The notes: generated from the letters alone by a model not told the origin. DNA of 56,526 nucleotides from Xanthomonas cucurbitae (GCF_002939885.1 NZ_MDED01000028.1:1-56526); one strand, 5' to 3'; shown: positions 42,209 through 50,923, numbered from the stretch's first letter. A program made the numbers and translations.

Positions 42209-42424
42209 ATGAGCCCGGATTGGGTATCAGGGATGCGAGATCGTAAAAGCGCTGCAGCTTCGATTGCTGTCGCTAGGCCGAAGCCAGGAACCTAGCAGCA
42301 CACGCCCAGCCTACCTTTGCGCGCAACCTATCTCGCGCCCGGATTCACCACTTCCAGGAGCCAATAACAGAACGTAGCAAGCACTGTCAGTTGAGTATGG
42401 GCAGCGAACACAAACTCTCCGCCT

Positions 42425-42844
42425 TCTCTTCTCCCGCTTGCGGGAGAAGGTGCCCGAAGGGCGGATGAGGGCGCTTAGTCCTTGGTCACCCGGTTGATCT
42501 CCGCCACGCTGGTCACCCCATGTACGGCCTTCATCAAGGCCGACTGCCGCAGATCGCGACCACTGAGGCAGATAGCAGAACACCAAGCGGCAAACACACA
42601 CCGACTAAACTCCCTTCTCCCGCCTGCGGGAGAAGGTGCCCGAAGGGCGGATGAGGGCGCTTAGTCCTTGGTCACCCGATTGCTCTCCGCCAGGCTGGTC
42701 ACCCCATGCGCGGCCTTCATCAAGGCCGATTGCCGCAGATCGCGACCACTGAAGCAGATAGCAGAAACCAAGCCACAACACACGCCGACCAGACTCCCTT
42801 CTCCCGCTCGCGGGAGAAGGTGCCCGAAGGGCGGATGAGGGCGT
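42425..42844. repeat. REP-like elements alternating with extra copies of the pilB 3' tail
   Basis: Three REP-like elements (CTTCTCCCGC-NN-GCGGGAGAAGGTGCCCGAAGGGCGGATGAGGGCG) begin near 42427, 42612 and 42797. After the first two, at 42475 and 42661, come about 85-bp copies of the end of pilB, including its stop codon. The real pilB stop is at 42845. The period is 186 then 184 bp. Read on the minus strand, copy 1 keeps the pilB frame (RDLRQSALMKAVHGVTSVAEINRVTKD split by this comment) with A-to-V and L-to-V changes against the intact gene. The copies then diverge into a shared 50-bp AT-richer filler containing CCACTGANGCAGATAGCAGAA. Confidence 0.9.
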
Positions 42845-44578
42845 TTAGTCCTTGGTCACCCGATTGATCTCCGCCAGGCTGGTCACCCCATGCGCGGCCT
42901 TCATCAAGGCCGACTGCCGCAAGTCGCGGATACCGATCTTCTGCGCCGCCTCGGCGATCTGCATCGCATTGCCGCCTTCCAGCACGATCGCACCGATCTC
43001 GTCGGTCATCGGCATGACCTGGTAGATACCCGTACGGCCCTTGTAGCCCTCGGTGCAGTCATCGCAACCGACCGCCTCATACAGCGTAATGCCCTGGTCG
43101 ATCTGCTGTTGCGTAAACCCTTCGGCCAGCAACGCATGCTCTGGCAAGCTGGTCTTGCGCTTGCAGTTGTTGCACAACCGCCGCGCCAGGCGCTGCGCAA
43201 TGACCAAGGTCACCGACGAGGTGATGTTGTACGGCGCAATCCCCATGTTCATCAAGCGCGCGATGGTCTGTGGCGCATCGTTGGTATGCAACGTGGACAG
43301 CACCATATGGCCGGTCTGCGCCGCCTTGATCGCAATCTCGGCCGTCTCCAGGTCGCGAATTTCGCCGACCATGATGATGTCAGGGTCCTGGCGCAGGAAC
43401 GAGCGCAAGGCCGCCGCAAAGGTCATGCCGCGCTTGTTGTTCTGCTGCACCTGATTGACGCCAGGCAGGCGAATTTCAACCGGATCCTCGGCAGTAGAGA
43501 TGTTGCGCGTCTCATCGTTGAGGATACCCAGCGCCGTATACAAGGACACCGTCTTGCCCGAACCGGTCGGCCCGGTCACCAGCACCATCCCGTAGGGCTT
43601 GTGGATCGCATCCAGGAACAGCTTCTGCTGGTCCGCCTCGTAACCTAGCTTCTCGATCCCCAGCTTGGCCGCACTGCCATCCAGGATACGTAGCACCACC
43701 TTCTCGCCGAACAGCGTCGGCAAGGTACTCACACGGAAGTCGATCTGTTTGGTCTTGGACAGATTAAGCTTGATGCGCCCATCCTGCGGCACCCGCTTCT
43801 CGGCGATATCCAGCTGCGACATCACCTTCAACCGCGCCGCAATCCGCTGGCTCAGCTTCACCGGCGCCTTGGCCACGTTCTTCAGCAGCCCATCGATGCG
43901 CAAGCGAACACGGTAGTCGTCTTCATAAGGCTCGAAATGGATATCGGAGGCTCCCCGCCGGATCGCATCCACCAACACCTTGTTGACGAATTTCACCACC
44001 GGCGTGTCATCACCCTTGGCATCGACCCCGGCATCCCCGCCGGCGCCCATGTCTTCGTCGCCGGCCGAGACGTCCAGGTCGCCCATCTCTTCGTCATCGC
44101 CCCCCAGCGATGAACCAAGCGATGCGTTGCTAGCTTGCCATTGCTCCAAGGTGCGACGGATCTGGTCCTCGTCCACCAGGATCGGCTCGACCACCAGGTT
44201 CGTATGAAACTTGATGTCATCAAGCGCCCTGGTCTGGGTCGGGTTGCTCACCCCCACGAACAACCGGTTCCCGCGCTTGAACAGCGGCAGCACCTGGTGC
44301 TTCTGGAGCAACTCCTCGCTGACCAGCTTGATCGCGTTCTGGCTGGCGTCGAACACCGATACGTCCATTAGCGGCATGCCGAACTCGACTGCGTTTGCCG
44401 CTGCTAGTTGAGACGCTGAAACCAGCTTTCTCTCGGAGAACCATTGTGGAAGCGGAATCTTCGCCGCCGCAGCTTGGTCCATGGCGGTACGGGCACTTGT
44501 TTCATCCAATGCTCCGTCTTGCACCAAGCGGCGTGCAATGCCTGTAATCCCTACTAAGTTCGCCGCGACTGCACTCAT
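42845..44578 (-). CDS. pilB: Type IV pilus extension ATPase PilB
   Basis: A 577-residue hexameric ATPase that powers pilus assembly. The N-terminal MshEN-type domain spans about residues 1-150. The ATPase domain has Walker A GPTGSGKT near residue 326, the Asp box and Walker B DPDIIMVGEIRDLETAEIA, the His box TGHMVLSTLHTNDAPQT, and a zinc tetracysteine CNNCKRK...CDDC. The chosen ATG at 44578 has GAGAGGA six bases upstream; five upstream codons to 44593 are not family-like. The neighbours pilA, pilC and pilD confirm the role. Partial copies of its 3' end occur downstream. Confidence 0.96.
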   Translation of the reverse strand: MSAVAANLVGITGIARRLVQDGALDETSARTAMDQAAAAKIPLPQWFSERKLVSASQLAAANAVEFGMPLMDVSVFDASQNAIKLVSEELLQKHQVLPLFKRGNRLFVGVSNPTQTRALDDIKFHTNLVVEPILVDEDQIRRTLEQWQASNASLGSSLGGDDEEMGDLDVSAGDEDMGAGGDAGVDAKGDDTPVVKFVNKVLVDAIRRGASDIHFEPYEDDYRVRLRIDGLLKNVAKAPVKLSQRIAARLKVMSQLDIAEKRVPQDGRIKLNLSKTKQIDFRVSTLPTLFGEKVVLRILDGSAAKLGIEKLGYEADQQKLFLDAIHKPYGMVLVTGPTGSGKTVSLYTALGILNDETRNISTAEDPVEIRLPGVNQVQQNNKRGMTFAAALRSFLRQDPDIIMVGEIRDLETAEIAIKAAQTGHMVLSTLHTNDAPQTIARLMNMGIAPYNITSSVTLVIAQRLARRLCNNCKRKTSLPEHALLAEGFTQQQIDQGITLYEAVGCDDCTEGYKGRTGIYQVMPMTDEIGAIVLEGGNAMQIAEAAQKIGIRDLRQSALMKAAHGVTSLAEINRVTKD

Positions 44579-44642
44579 CACAATCCTCTCCACTCAGAGT
44601 AACAGAACTCTCTTATTTCCAAGGCTTTTCGCAAAAAAAATC

Positions 44643-44676
44643 CAAAAAAGCCAAGCCCGCATCTGCGGGCTTGGCA
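44643..44676 (-). terminator. Rho-independent terminator of pilA
   Basis: On the minus strand the hairpin GCCAAGCCCGC-AGAT-GCGGGCTTGGC is followed by TTTTTT and a further T-rich run. It ends about 40 bp after the pilA stop and would separate abundant pilA mRNA from pilB. Confidence 0.93.
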
Positions 44677-44715
44677 AGCTAGCTTCGCTGTAACAGCGGG
44701 TGACAATTCAGAATA

Positions 44716-45144
44716 TTAGGCGCGGCATTCAGCAGGACGATACTTGGCAGCCAAGGTACCGCCCTTGCAATCCCAAGAAATACGATCGGTAGGAACGGTG
44801 CCGGAAGCCAGTGCCGCGCCGTTAGCCGTGGGAGCGAAAATGATCGTACCGTCACCGGCTTTGGCAGTGGTGGTCACAGTGATGTTACCAGTGGCGGCCG
44901 CAACGGCTACGCTGGCAACATTGGTGGTTGCCGTAGGAGCAGTCCAACCGCTATTCAGGGCAGAGCCGTTGGCGGCATTTTCGGCAACCACCGTCTTGGC
45001 GGCAGATGCGGCAACCATCGCTTCAGAGACACGGCCGCGAACGGTGTAGTCCTGATAGGCCGGCAGTGCGATGGCGGCAAGGATAGCGATGATCGCGACG
45101 ACGATCATCAGTTCGATCAGAGTAAAGCCTTGTTGCTTCTTCAT
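44716..45144 (-). CDS. pilA: Major type IV pilin PilA
   Basis: A 142-residue type IVa pilin. The prepilin leader MKKQQG is cut before [27 protein letters not shown], with Glu5 and the hydrophobic assembly helix. A C-terminal disulfide loop is likely between the Cys in SWDCKGG and PAECRA. The globular part is Ala/Thr-rich and small. The start at 45144 is required by the leader; the reading frame continues upstream through the promoter. It is transcribed from a sigma-54 site and ends at a strong terminator. PilD in the same locus processes it. Confidence 0.96.
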   Translation of the reverse strand: MKKQQGFTLIELMIVVAIIAILAAIALPAYQDYTVRGRVSEAMVAASAAKTVVAENAANGSALNSGWTAPTATTNVASVAVAAATGNITVTTTAKAGDGTIIFAPTANGAALASGTVPTDRISWDCKGGTLAAKYRPAECRA

Positions 45145-45230
45145 AAGTTGTATCCCCAAGAGGTTGTTGGAATTGGGGCAGGCTGAGAGTGTCTTAGAGC
45201 CGGCCCGCAGTTGTCTTGCGATTAGGATCA

Positions 45231-45247
45231 TGCAGGTTGCGTGCCAA
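45231..45247 (-). promoter_or_regulatory. Sigma-54 promoter of pilA
   Basis: On the minus strand TTGGCACGCAACCTGCA matches the RpoN -24/-12 pattern YTGGCACGrNNNTTGCW with exact GG/GC spacing and one mismatch at the -12 T. The predicted start point is about 75 bases before the pilA ATG. It fits PilS/PilR control of pilA; the PilR-binding sites further upstream were not identified. Confidence 0.85.
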
Positions 45248-45343
45248 CTTACCACTAGCCCCCAGGCGCATTTCCCGAAGGCAATGATTCCAGGTGTTTA
45301 GGAGAATGGAACAGCGAATTCCGATAACTGCGACCTTCCAGAC

Positions 45344-45366
45344 AAAGTGACGCTTCTCGTCACTTT
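45344..45366. repeat. Perfect inverted repeat between divergent pilA and pilC
   Basis: AAAGTGACG-CTTCT-CGTCACTTT has a 9-bp stem and a 5-base loop. It is about 97 bp upstream of the pilA sigma-54 site and 124 bp before pilC. It could be a regulator-binding site or RNA hairpin; nothing in the sequence decides. Confidence 0.6.
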
Positions 45367-45489
45367 CAGTCCCATTTGATGCGCACTTTGAGGCGCACGC
45401 CCTTCTTTACATCCCAATGCCGAGCTTCCTCAAACGCGCTATCATGCCGCTAGCTCCGGCCTGGGGATGGCCGATGGGGAGAACTCGCA

Positions 45490-46752
45490 ATGTCTGTCGC
45501 ACGTAATGCCATAAAGAAGCAAACGGTGGACCGCAGCACCGGTCAACAGATACAGCTATTCCTCTGGGAAGGAACCGATAAGCGCGGAATCAAGATGAAA
45601 GGCGAGCAGACTGCGCGCAACATGAACATGTTGCGTGCGGAACTTCGCCGCCAAGGTATCAATCCTTCGGTAGTCAAGCTCAAGCCCAAGCCGCTGTTCG
45701 GCGCTGCAGGCAAGAAAATTACGCCAAAAGATATTGCATTTTTCAGCCGCCAGATGGCGACCATGATGAAATCGGGGGTGCCGATTGTAGGCTCACTCGA
45801 GATCATCGGTGAGGGTCACAAAAACCCACGTATGAAAAAGATGGTAGGCCAAGTAAAAACGGATATCGAGGGCGGATCCTCGCTCTACGAATCAATCAGC
45901 AAGCATCCCGTACAGTTTGATGAACTCTACCGAAATCTCGTGCGAGCAGGTGAAGGTGCAGGTGTTTTAGAGACAGTACTAGATACGGTGGCCACTTATA
46001 AAGAAAACATAGAAGCGCTAAAGGGCAAGATCAAAAAGGCCCTATTTTACCCAGCCATGGTGATCGCAGTTGCCCTTATTGTCAGCGCCATCCTGCTCAT
46101 TTTTGTTGTTCCTCAATTTGAAGAGGTTTTTAAAGGCTTCGGCGCCGAGTTACCTGCCTTTACCCAAATGATCGTTGGAGCGTCACGTTTCATGGTGAGC
46201 TACTGGTGGATCATGCTTTTCGTTGTAGCAGGCACCATTGCTGGCTTCATCTTCGCCTATAAGCGCTCGCCGAGCATGCAACATGCCATGGACAGACTTA
46301 TATTGAGAGTACCTGTTATTGGTCAGATCATGCATAACAGTTCGATTGCGCGCTTCGCGCGCACGACTGCTGTTACCTTCAAGGCTGGCGTCCCACTGGT
46401 GGAGGCGCTGGGCATTGTTGCTGGCGCCACTGGTAATCGCGTTTACGAAGATGCGGTGCTCCGCATGCGTGACGATGTATCCGTGGGATACCCTGTCAAC
46501 ATGGCGATGAAACAGGTAAACCTTTTCCCACACATGGTCATTCAAATGACTGCAATTGGCGAAGAAGCGGGCGCGCTAGATGCCATGCTCTTCAAGGTAG
46601 CGGAATACTTCGAGCAGGAGGTGAACAATGCCGTGGATGCACTCAGCAGTCTGCTCGAACCGATGATTATGGTCTTTATCGGCGTTGTTGTAGGAGGCAT
46701 GGTCATCGGCATGTATCTTCCGATCTTCAAACTCGGCGCAGTGGTGGGTTAA
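45490..46752 (+). CDS. pilC: Type IV pilus inner-membrane platform protein PilC
   Basis: A 420-residue GspF/PilC family protein. Two cytoplasmic repeats (about residues 80-190 and 280-400) each contain the FSRQMATMMKSGVPIVGSLEII-like pattern and FARTTAVTFKAGVPLVEALGIV. Three membrane segments are near residues 180-210, 230-255 and 390-415. It couples PilB to the pilin pool. Codon use in this gene is more AT-rich than its neighbours, a mild oddity also seen in pilA. pilD follows after 6 bp. Confidence 0.95.
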   Translation: MSVARNAIKKQTVDRSTGQQIQLFLWEGTDKRGIKMKGEQTARNMNMLRAELRRQGINPSVVKLKPKPLFGAAGKKITPKDIAFFSRQMATMMKSGVPIVGSLEIIGEGHKNPRMKKMVGQVKTDIEGGSSLYESISKHPVQFDELYRNLVRAGEGAGVLETVLDTVATYKENIEALKGKIKKALFYPAMVIAVALIVSAILLIFVVPQFEEVFKGFGAELPAFTQMIVGASRFMVSYWWIMLFVVAGTIAGFIFAYKRSPSMQHAMDRLILRVPVIGQIMHNSSIARFARTTAVTFKAGVPLVEALGIVAGATGNRVYEDAVLRMRDDVSVGYPVNMAMKQVNLFPHMVIQMTAIGEEAGALDAMLFKVAEYFEQEVNNAVDALSSLLEPMIMVFIGVVVGGMVIGMYLPIFKLGAVVG

Positions 46753-46758
46753 GACTTA

Positions 46759-47622
46759 ATGGCATTTCTCGACCAGCATCCCGGTCTCGGCTTTCCCGCC
46801 GCGGCCGGACTGGGGCTGCTGATCGGCAGCTTCCTGAATGTGGTGATCCTGCGCTTGCCCAAGCGCATGGAGTGGCAGTGGCGGCGCGATGCGCGCGAGA
46901 TCCTGGAGCTGCCGGAGCTGTACGAGCCGCCGCCGCCGGGGATCGTGGTGGAGCCCTCGCACGACCCGGTCACCGGCGACAAGCTCAAGTGGTGGGAGAA
47001 CATCCCGGTCCTGAGTTGGGTACTGCTGCGTGGCAAATCGCGCTACAGCGGCCAGCCGATCTCCATCCAGTACCCGTTGGTGGAGCTGCTCACGGCCTTC
47101 CTGTGCGTGGCCAGCGTGTGGCGCTTCGGCTTCGGTTGGCAGGGCTTCGGCGCGATCGTGCTGAGTTGCTTTCTGGTGGCGATGTCCGGCATCGACGTCC
47201 GTCACAAGCTGCTGCCGGATCAGCTGACCCTACCGCTGATGTGGCTGGGCTTGGTCGGCTCGATGGACAATCTCTACATGCCGGCCAAGCCTGCCCTGCT
47301 CGGCGCGGCAGTCGGTTATGTGTCGCTGTGGACGGTGTGGTGGCTGTTCAAACAGCTCACCGGCAAGGAAGGCATGGGCCATGGCGACTTCAAGCTGCTG
47401 GCGGCGCTCGGTGCCTGGTGCGGGCTGAAAGGCATCCTGCCCATCATCCTAATCTCCTCGCTGGTCGGCGCCATCCTCGGCTCCATCTGGCTGGTCGCCA
47501 AGGGCCGCGACCGCGCCACCCCGATCCCGTTCGGCCCCTACCTCGCCATCGCCGGCTGGGTGGTGTTCTTCTGGGGTAACGACCTGGTGGACGGCTACCT
47601 GCGCTTTGCAGGCCTGCGTTGA
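46759..47622 (+). CDS. pilD: Prepilin leader peptidase/N-methylase PilD without the cysteine motif
   Basis: A 287-residue aspartyl protease that cuts PilA and type II pseudopilin leaders and methylates the new N-terminus. The catalytic aspartates are in MSGIDVRHKLLPD and GMGHGDFKLLAALG (the GxGD motif). In most PilDs a tetracysteine CxxC...CxxC motif is in the first cytoplasmic loop. Here that loop reads PSHDPVTGDKLKWWENIPVL then GKSRYSGQPISIQYP with no cysteine. This matches my memory that Xanthomonas XpsO/PilD lacks those cysteines. It is tight between pilC and coaE and probably co-transcribed. Confidence 0.95.
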   Translation: MAFLDQHPGLGFPAAAGLGLLIGSFLNVVILRLPKRMEWQWRRDAREILELPELYEPPPPGIVVEPSHDPVTGDKLKWWENIPVLSWVLLRGKSRYSGQPISIQYPLVELLTAFLCVASVWRFGFGWQGFGAIVLSCFLVAMSGIDVRHKLLPDQLTLPLMWLGLVGSMDNLYMPAKPALLGAAVGYVSLWTVWWLFKQLTGKEGMGHGDFKLLAALGAWCGLKGILPIILISSLVGAILGSIWLVAKGRDRATPIPFGPYLAIAGWVVFFWGNDLVDGYLRFAGLR

Positions 47623-47635
47623 GCACGGCACGACG

Positions 47636-48241
47636 ATGAGCGACTTCATCGTCGGCCTCACCGGTGGCATTGCTTCCGGCAAGAGCGCCCTTGCGGCCGA
47701 GTTCGAGAAGTTGGGCGTGCCGGTGATCGATGCCGATGTCGTGGCGCGGCAGGTCGTGGCGCCAGGACCGATTCTCGATGCCATCGTGGACCGCTTCGGG
47801 CCGAGCATCCTGTTGCCGGATGGCACGCTGGACCGACGGGCACTCCGCGAGATCGTATTTGCCGATCCAAGCCAACGCCAGGCATTGGAAACGGTGACCC
47901 ACCCGGCCATCCGGACGGAGCTGCGACGCACTGCGCTGGCAGCCAAGGGTCCTTATGCAATTGTCGCCATTCCGCTTCTTACCGAAGCGGGGGGAAGAAC
48001 AACCTATCCCTGGCTGGACCGCATCTTGGTGGTGGACGCGCCAGTGGAACTGCAGCGCGACCGATTGGTGCAGCGCGATGGCAGCGCGCCGGTGCTGGCC
48101 GATAAGATGATTGCCGCACAAGCGGAACGTTGTGAGCGACTTGCGCTGGCTGATGATGTAATTACCAACGATGGCGATAAAGCACACCTTGAGTACGAGG
48201 CCCGCGTGTTACATGCGGCGTACCTCCGCTATATACGCTGA
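47636..48241 (+). CDS. coaE: Dephospho-CoA kinase
   Basis: A 201-residue P-loop kinase for the last step of coenzyme A synthesis. It has Walker A GLTGGIASGKSALA, the DADVVARQVV lid region and a C-terminal RYIR. The length is normal. The ATG at 47636 comes 13 bp after the pilD stop; the pilD-coaE arrangement is common in gammaproteobacteria. An extension to 47606 overlaps pilD and is not chosen. Confidence 0.95.
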   Translation: MSDFIVGLTGGIASGKSALAAEFEKLGVPVIDADVVARQVVAPGPILDAIVDRFGPSILLPDGTLDRRALREIVFADPSQRQALETVTHPAIRTELRRTALAAKGPYAIVAIPLLTEAGGRTTYPWLDRILVVDAPVELQRDRLVQRDGSAPVLADKMIAAQAERCERLALADDVITNDGDKAHLEYEARVLHAAYLRYIR

Positions 48242-48415
48242 CATCGAACGGATCTTTGGGCTTCCGCTGCACCTGATAAGACCCTTTTCCGCGTTTTGTG
48301 CTGCGCTGTGCGACGCTCAACCGCCCCCAGTGTGCTCCTTTCCGCACTGACATCGCCAGCACGTGGGGACACCGTGGACCGCCCCATCTCCGGATGAGGT
48401 CTGCGTACAAAGCCC

Positions 48416-48437
48416 TCGCGCCCGGGTGCGCTCCTAC
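48416..48437. repeat. Half-copy of the GTAGGAGCGCACC palindromic element
   Basis: TCGCGCCCGGGTGCGCTCCTAC at 48416-48437 is identical to one arm of the palindrome in the 29562-29985 array. It lies 18 bp from the stop of the histidine-kinase gene. The other arm is not obvious here. Confidence 0.8.
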
Positions 48438-48455
48438 GCAAGCTCGATTGGTTGG

Positions 48456-49790
48456 TTAGCGACGGAACGCTAGTGTTGCGATGACGCCGCGCTCTTGCCC
48501 CGGCCGTACGCTCACGCGCCAGCCGTACAGGTCGCACAAGCGGCTGACGATCGACAGGCCGATGCCGCCGCCCTGGGAATGGCCGGCGTGGGTGCCGCGA
48601 TAGCCGCGCTGGAACAGTTTGGCGGCGTCTTCCTCGCTCAGGCCCGGGCCGGAGTCGATGACATCCACCGCGTCGCCGAGCACGCGTACGCGTACCTGGC
48701 CGTCCTGGGTGTATTTGACCGCATTGCCGATCAGGTTGCCGAGTGCCACCGACAGTGCGGACTCGGGCGCGTCGATGACCAGGTCACGCTCGCCTTCCAG
48801 CAGCAGCTCCAGCGGTTTACCGCCAAGTTGGGCGCGGTGCGAGTCGATCAACTGTTCGGCCACCTTGGTCACGTTGCTGCTGCCCTGCCCGCGTTCGTTG
48901 CGCGAGAGCAGCAGCAGCGAGCCGATCAGGTCGCTGCATTGTTGCTCGGCACGTTGGATGCGTTGCAGCCGTTGCAGCACCTTCTCGTCGAGATTGGGCT
49001 TGGTCAGCAGCAATTCGGTGGCACCGCGGATCACCGCCAACGGGGTGCGTAGTTCGTGGCTGACGTCGGCGTTGAATTCGCGGTCGCGCTGTACCACTTC
49101 GGTGAGCCGTGCAGAGTAGTCGTCCAGCGCTTCGGCCAGCTGGCCCACCTCATCGTCCGGGAAGTGCGCGGCCAGCGGCTTGGGCTCGCTGGTGCCGCCG
49201 CGGTAGGCACGCAGGCGCGCGGCCAGATCCGACACCGGACGCATCACCTTGGACGCCGACCACCGACCGATCAGCAGCGAGAAAAAACCAAACAACAACA
49301 CCGCAACATACAACCAGGCTCTTAACCTATCCTGCGCAACACTGGCTCGCGTCGTATCGTAAGCGAGGAAAAACCAGGCATTTGGCGTTTTTCGCACCGC
49401 AACCTTGTACACGAGCGGTTTGTTGAATTCATCTGTTCCGCTGTAGCCCTGGATGCCTTCTTGCATCTTTCCCCACCCTGGGAAATCTCGCGCAAGCCGC
49501 GCCATCGCCTCCGGATCGTTAGGATTGACCGCACGCGCGTACATCTCTTCGACTTGAAGCGTAGGCTTCACATCCGGACTCGCCGCATATGACCGCGCCA
49601 TCACTTCGATGTTGCGATTCATCACGTCCTCGATCATCTTGGTTTCGATGTATCGATTGGCCCAGACAGTCGCAAGCGCGAACAGGATCACCAGCCCAGT
49701 ACCGAACAACAAGAACGACAGAATGATGCGGGTGCGTAGACGCCGCCTGTTTCGGCTTTTGCTGATTCGCCCCACTAATTCGGGCCTCAT
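48456..49790 (-). CDS. colS: Sensor histidine kinase, ColS-like
   Basis: A 444-residue inner-membrane kinase: TM helix at about 22-44, periplasmic region to about 155, second TM at about 157-178, HAMP, HisKA with EFNADVSHELRTPLAVIRG, and HATPase_c with NLIGNAVKYT, DSGPGLSEED and GGGIGLSIVSRL. In Xanthomonas, ColRS-type systems near the pil locus are known virulence and stress regulators; this identity rests on remembered gene order and type. It is separated from the regulator gene by a small peptide gene with its own terminator, so it needs its own promoter (likely in the AT-rich 49800-49855). Confidence 0.82.
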   Translation of the reverse strand: MRPELVGRISKSRNRRRLRTRIILSFLLFGTGLVILFALATVWANRYIETKMIEDVMNRNIEVMARSYAASPDVKPTLQVEEMYARAVNPNDPEAMARLARDFPGWGKMQEGIQGYSGTDEFNKPLVYKVAVRKTPNAWFFLAYDTTRASVAQDRLRAWLYVAVLLFGFFSLLIGRWSASKVMRPVSDLAARLRAYRGGTSEPKPLAAHFPDDEVGQLAEALDDYSARLTEVVQRDREFNADVSHELRTPLAVIRGATELLLTKPNLDEKVLQRLQRIQRAEQQCSDLIGSLLLLSRNERGQGSSNVTKVAEQLIDSHRAQLGGKPLELLLEGERDLVIDAPESALSVALGNLIGNAVKYTQDGQVRVRVLGDAVDVIDSGPGLSEEDAAKLFQRGYRGTHAGHSQGGGIGLSIVSRLCDLYGWRVSVRPGQERGVIATLAFRR

Positions 49791-49854
49791 GGCGGGACCG
49801 GCGGAAGGCTGCCGATATTGCAGATAATCACAAAAATCAGAAAATTACACTCCG

Positions 49855-49880
49855 CAAAAATAGCGGTCCACTTGGACCGC
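49855..49880 (-). terminator. Rho-independent terminator of the small Cys-peptide gene
   Basis: On the minus strand GCGGTCCA-AG-TGGACCGC is followed by TATTTTT, 20 bp after the peptide stop. It would end peptide or regulator transcripts before the kinase gene. Confidence 0.88.
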
Positions 49881-49899
49881 CATTGCAAACCTATAGCGA

Positions 49900-50079
49900 T
49901 CAAAATGGGTTGGAACAAGAGGGCGCTGAATGGCAACCAGTGTCAAAAGACCATGTTCCAAGCCACCCTAAATCGTAGCTAGTGGAAGTGCAAATAGTGC
50001 ATGACGCCTTGGCAGCTGCTGCAGACCCTGCCCCAAGTGACAGCCCAGCCAACATGACAATAGCGAATAACTTTCTCAT
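49900..50079 (-). CDS. Small secreted cysteine-containing peptide
   Basis: This gene encodes 59 residues with a clear signal peptide: MRKLFAIVMLAGLSLGAGS followed by AAAAKA, with cleavage probably near AAA|KA. The mature part is about 35 residues with four cysteines (SCTIC, TGCH, PSCSN), giving a possible two-disulfide peptide rich in Ser/Thr/Trp. I do not recognise a family. GAGGAGAG is upstream; a GTG one codon earlier is an alternative start. Codons such as TTA, ATT and TCA are unlike the GC-rich neighbours. It lies between the ColR-like and ColS-like genes on the same strand and has its own terminator. Roles as a sensor ligand, toxin or cell-surface signal are only guesses. Confidence 0.72.
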   Translation of the reverse strand: MRKLFAIVMLAGLSLGAGSAAAAKASCTICTSTSYDLGWLGTWSFDTGCHSAPSCSNPF

Positions 50080-50245
50080 CACTCACTCTCCTCGTTGTTT
50101 AGACATGCTTGCTATCCACCTACAACCTATCGACGTAATATTTTGCGTCGATTTGCCAACTTTACATCAATCACTGAAATAACGGAGATCCTCTGGGGCC
50201 AGAACGGTATGCCCCAAGCAACACATGTCTCCGGAAGGACGACGC

Positions 50246-50923
50246 TCAGGCATCGGGCGAGGCGATGCGGTAGCCGATGCCGTGGCGGGTCTGGATCATC
50301 GGCACATCGAACGGCTTGTCGACCACCGCGCGCAGGCCATGGATGTGCACGCGCAACGAATCCGAATCCGGCAGCTCTTCGCCCCAGACGCGGGTTTCCA
50401 GTTCCTGGCGGGTGACCACGGCGGGCGAGGCTTCCATCAGCGCCTGCAGGATCTTCAGCGCGGTGGGGTTGAGCTGCAGCAACTTGCCGCGACGGCGCAC
50501 TTCCAGCGTGTCCAGGTTGTATTCCAGATCTCCGGTTTCCAGCACGCGGGTGTGCACGCCTTTGCCGCGACGCGACAGGGCGTTCAGGCGCACCTCCACT
50601 TCCTGCAACGCGAACGGCTTGATGAGGTAGTCGTCGGCGCCGGAGTCGAAACCGGCCAGCTTGTTGTCCAGTGAATCGCGCGCGGTGAGCATCAGTACCG
50701 GGGTCTGCTTGCGCGCTTCGTTGCGTAGCTTGCGGCAGACTTCGATGCCGTCCATGCCCGGCAGGTTGAGGTCGAGCACGATGGCGTCGAACTCGTGCAC
50801 CACCGCCAGGTGCAGGCCGGTCACGCCATCGGCGGCGAAATCCACCGTGTGGCCGCGGTCTTCGAGGTAGTCGCCCAGATTGGCGGCGATGTCGCTGTTG
50901 TCTTCGATTACTAGAATTCGCAC
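50246..50923 (-). CDS. colR: OmpR-family response regulator, ColR-like
   Basis: A 225-residue regulator: receiver domain with Asp51 in IVLDLNLPGMDG and the Lys in LIKPFALQE, and a winged-helix DNA-binding domain at about 125-220 (LQLNPTALKILQALMEASPAVVTRQELETRVWGEELPDSDSLRVHIHGLR) of OmpR/PhoB type. The start is a GTG at 50923 with CGAGG upstream. It is upstream of the kinase gene on the same strand but separated from it by the small-peptide gene. Confidence 0.85.
   Translation of the reverse strand: MRILVIEDNSDIAANLGDYLEDRGHTVDFAADGVTGLHLAVVHEFDAIVLDLNLPGMDGIEVCRKLRNEARKQTPVLMLTARDSLDNKLAGFDSGADDYLIKPFALQEVEVRLNALSRRGKGVHTRVLETGDLEYNLDTLEVRRRGKLLQLNPTALKILQALMEASPAVVTRQELETRVWGEELPDSDSLRVHIHGLRAVVDKPFDVPMIQTRHGIGYRIASPDA

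Noticed and set aside
42425..42844. CRISPR array
   Set aside because: Units of about 185 bp contain pilB coding sequence, not short repeats with unique spacers.
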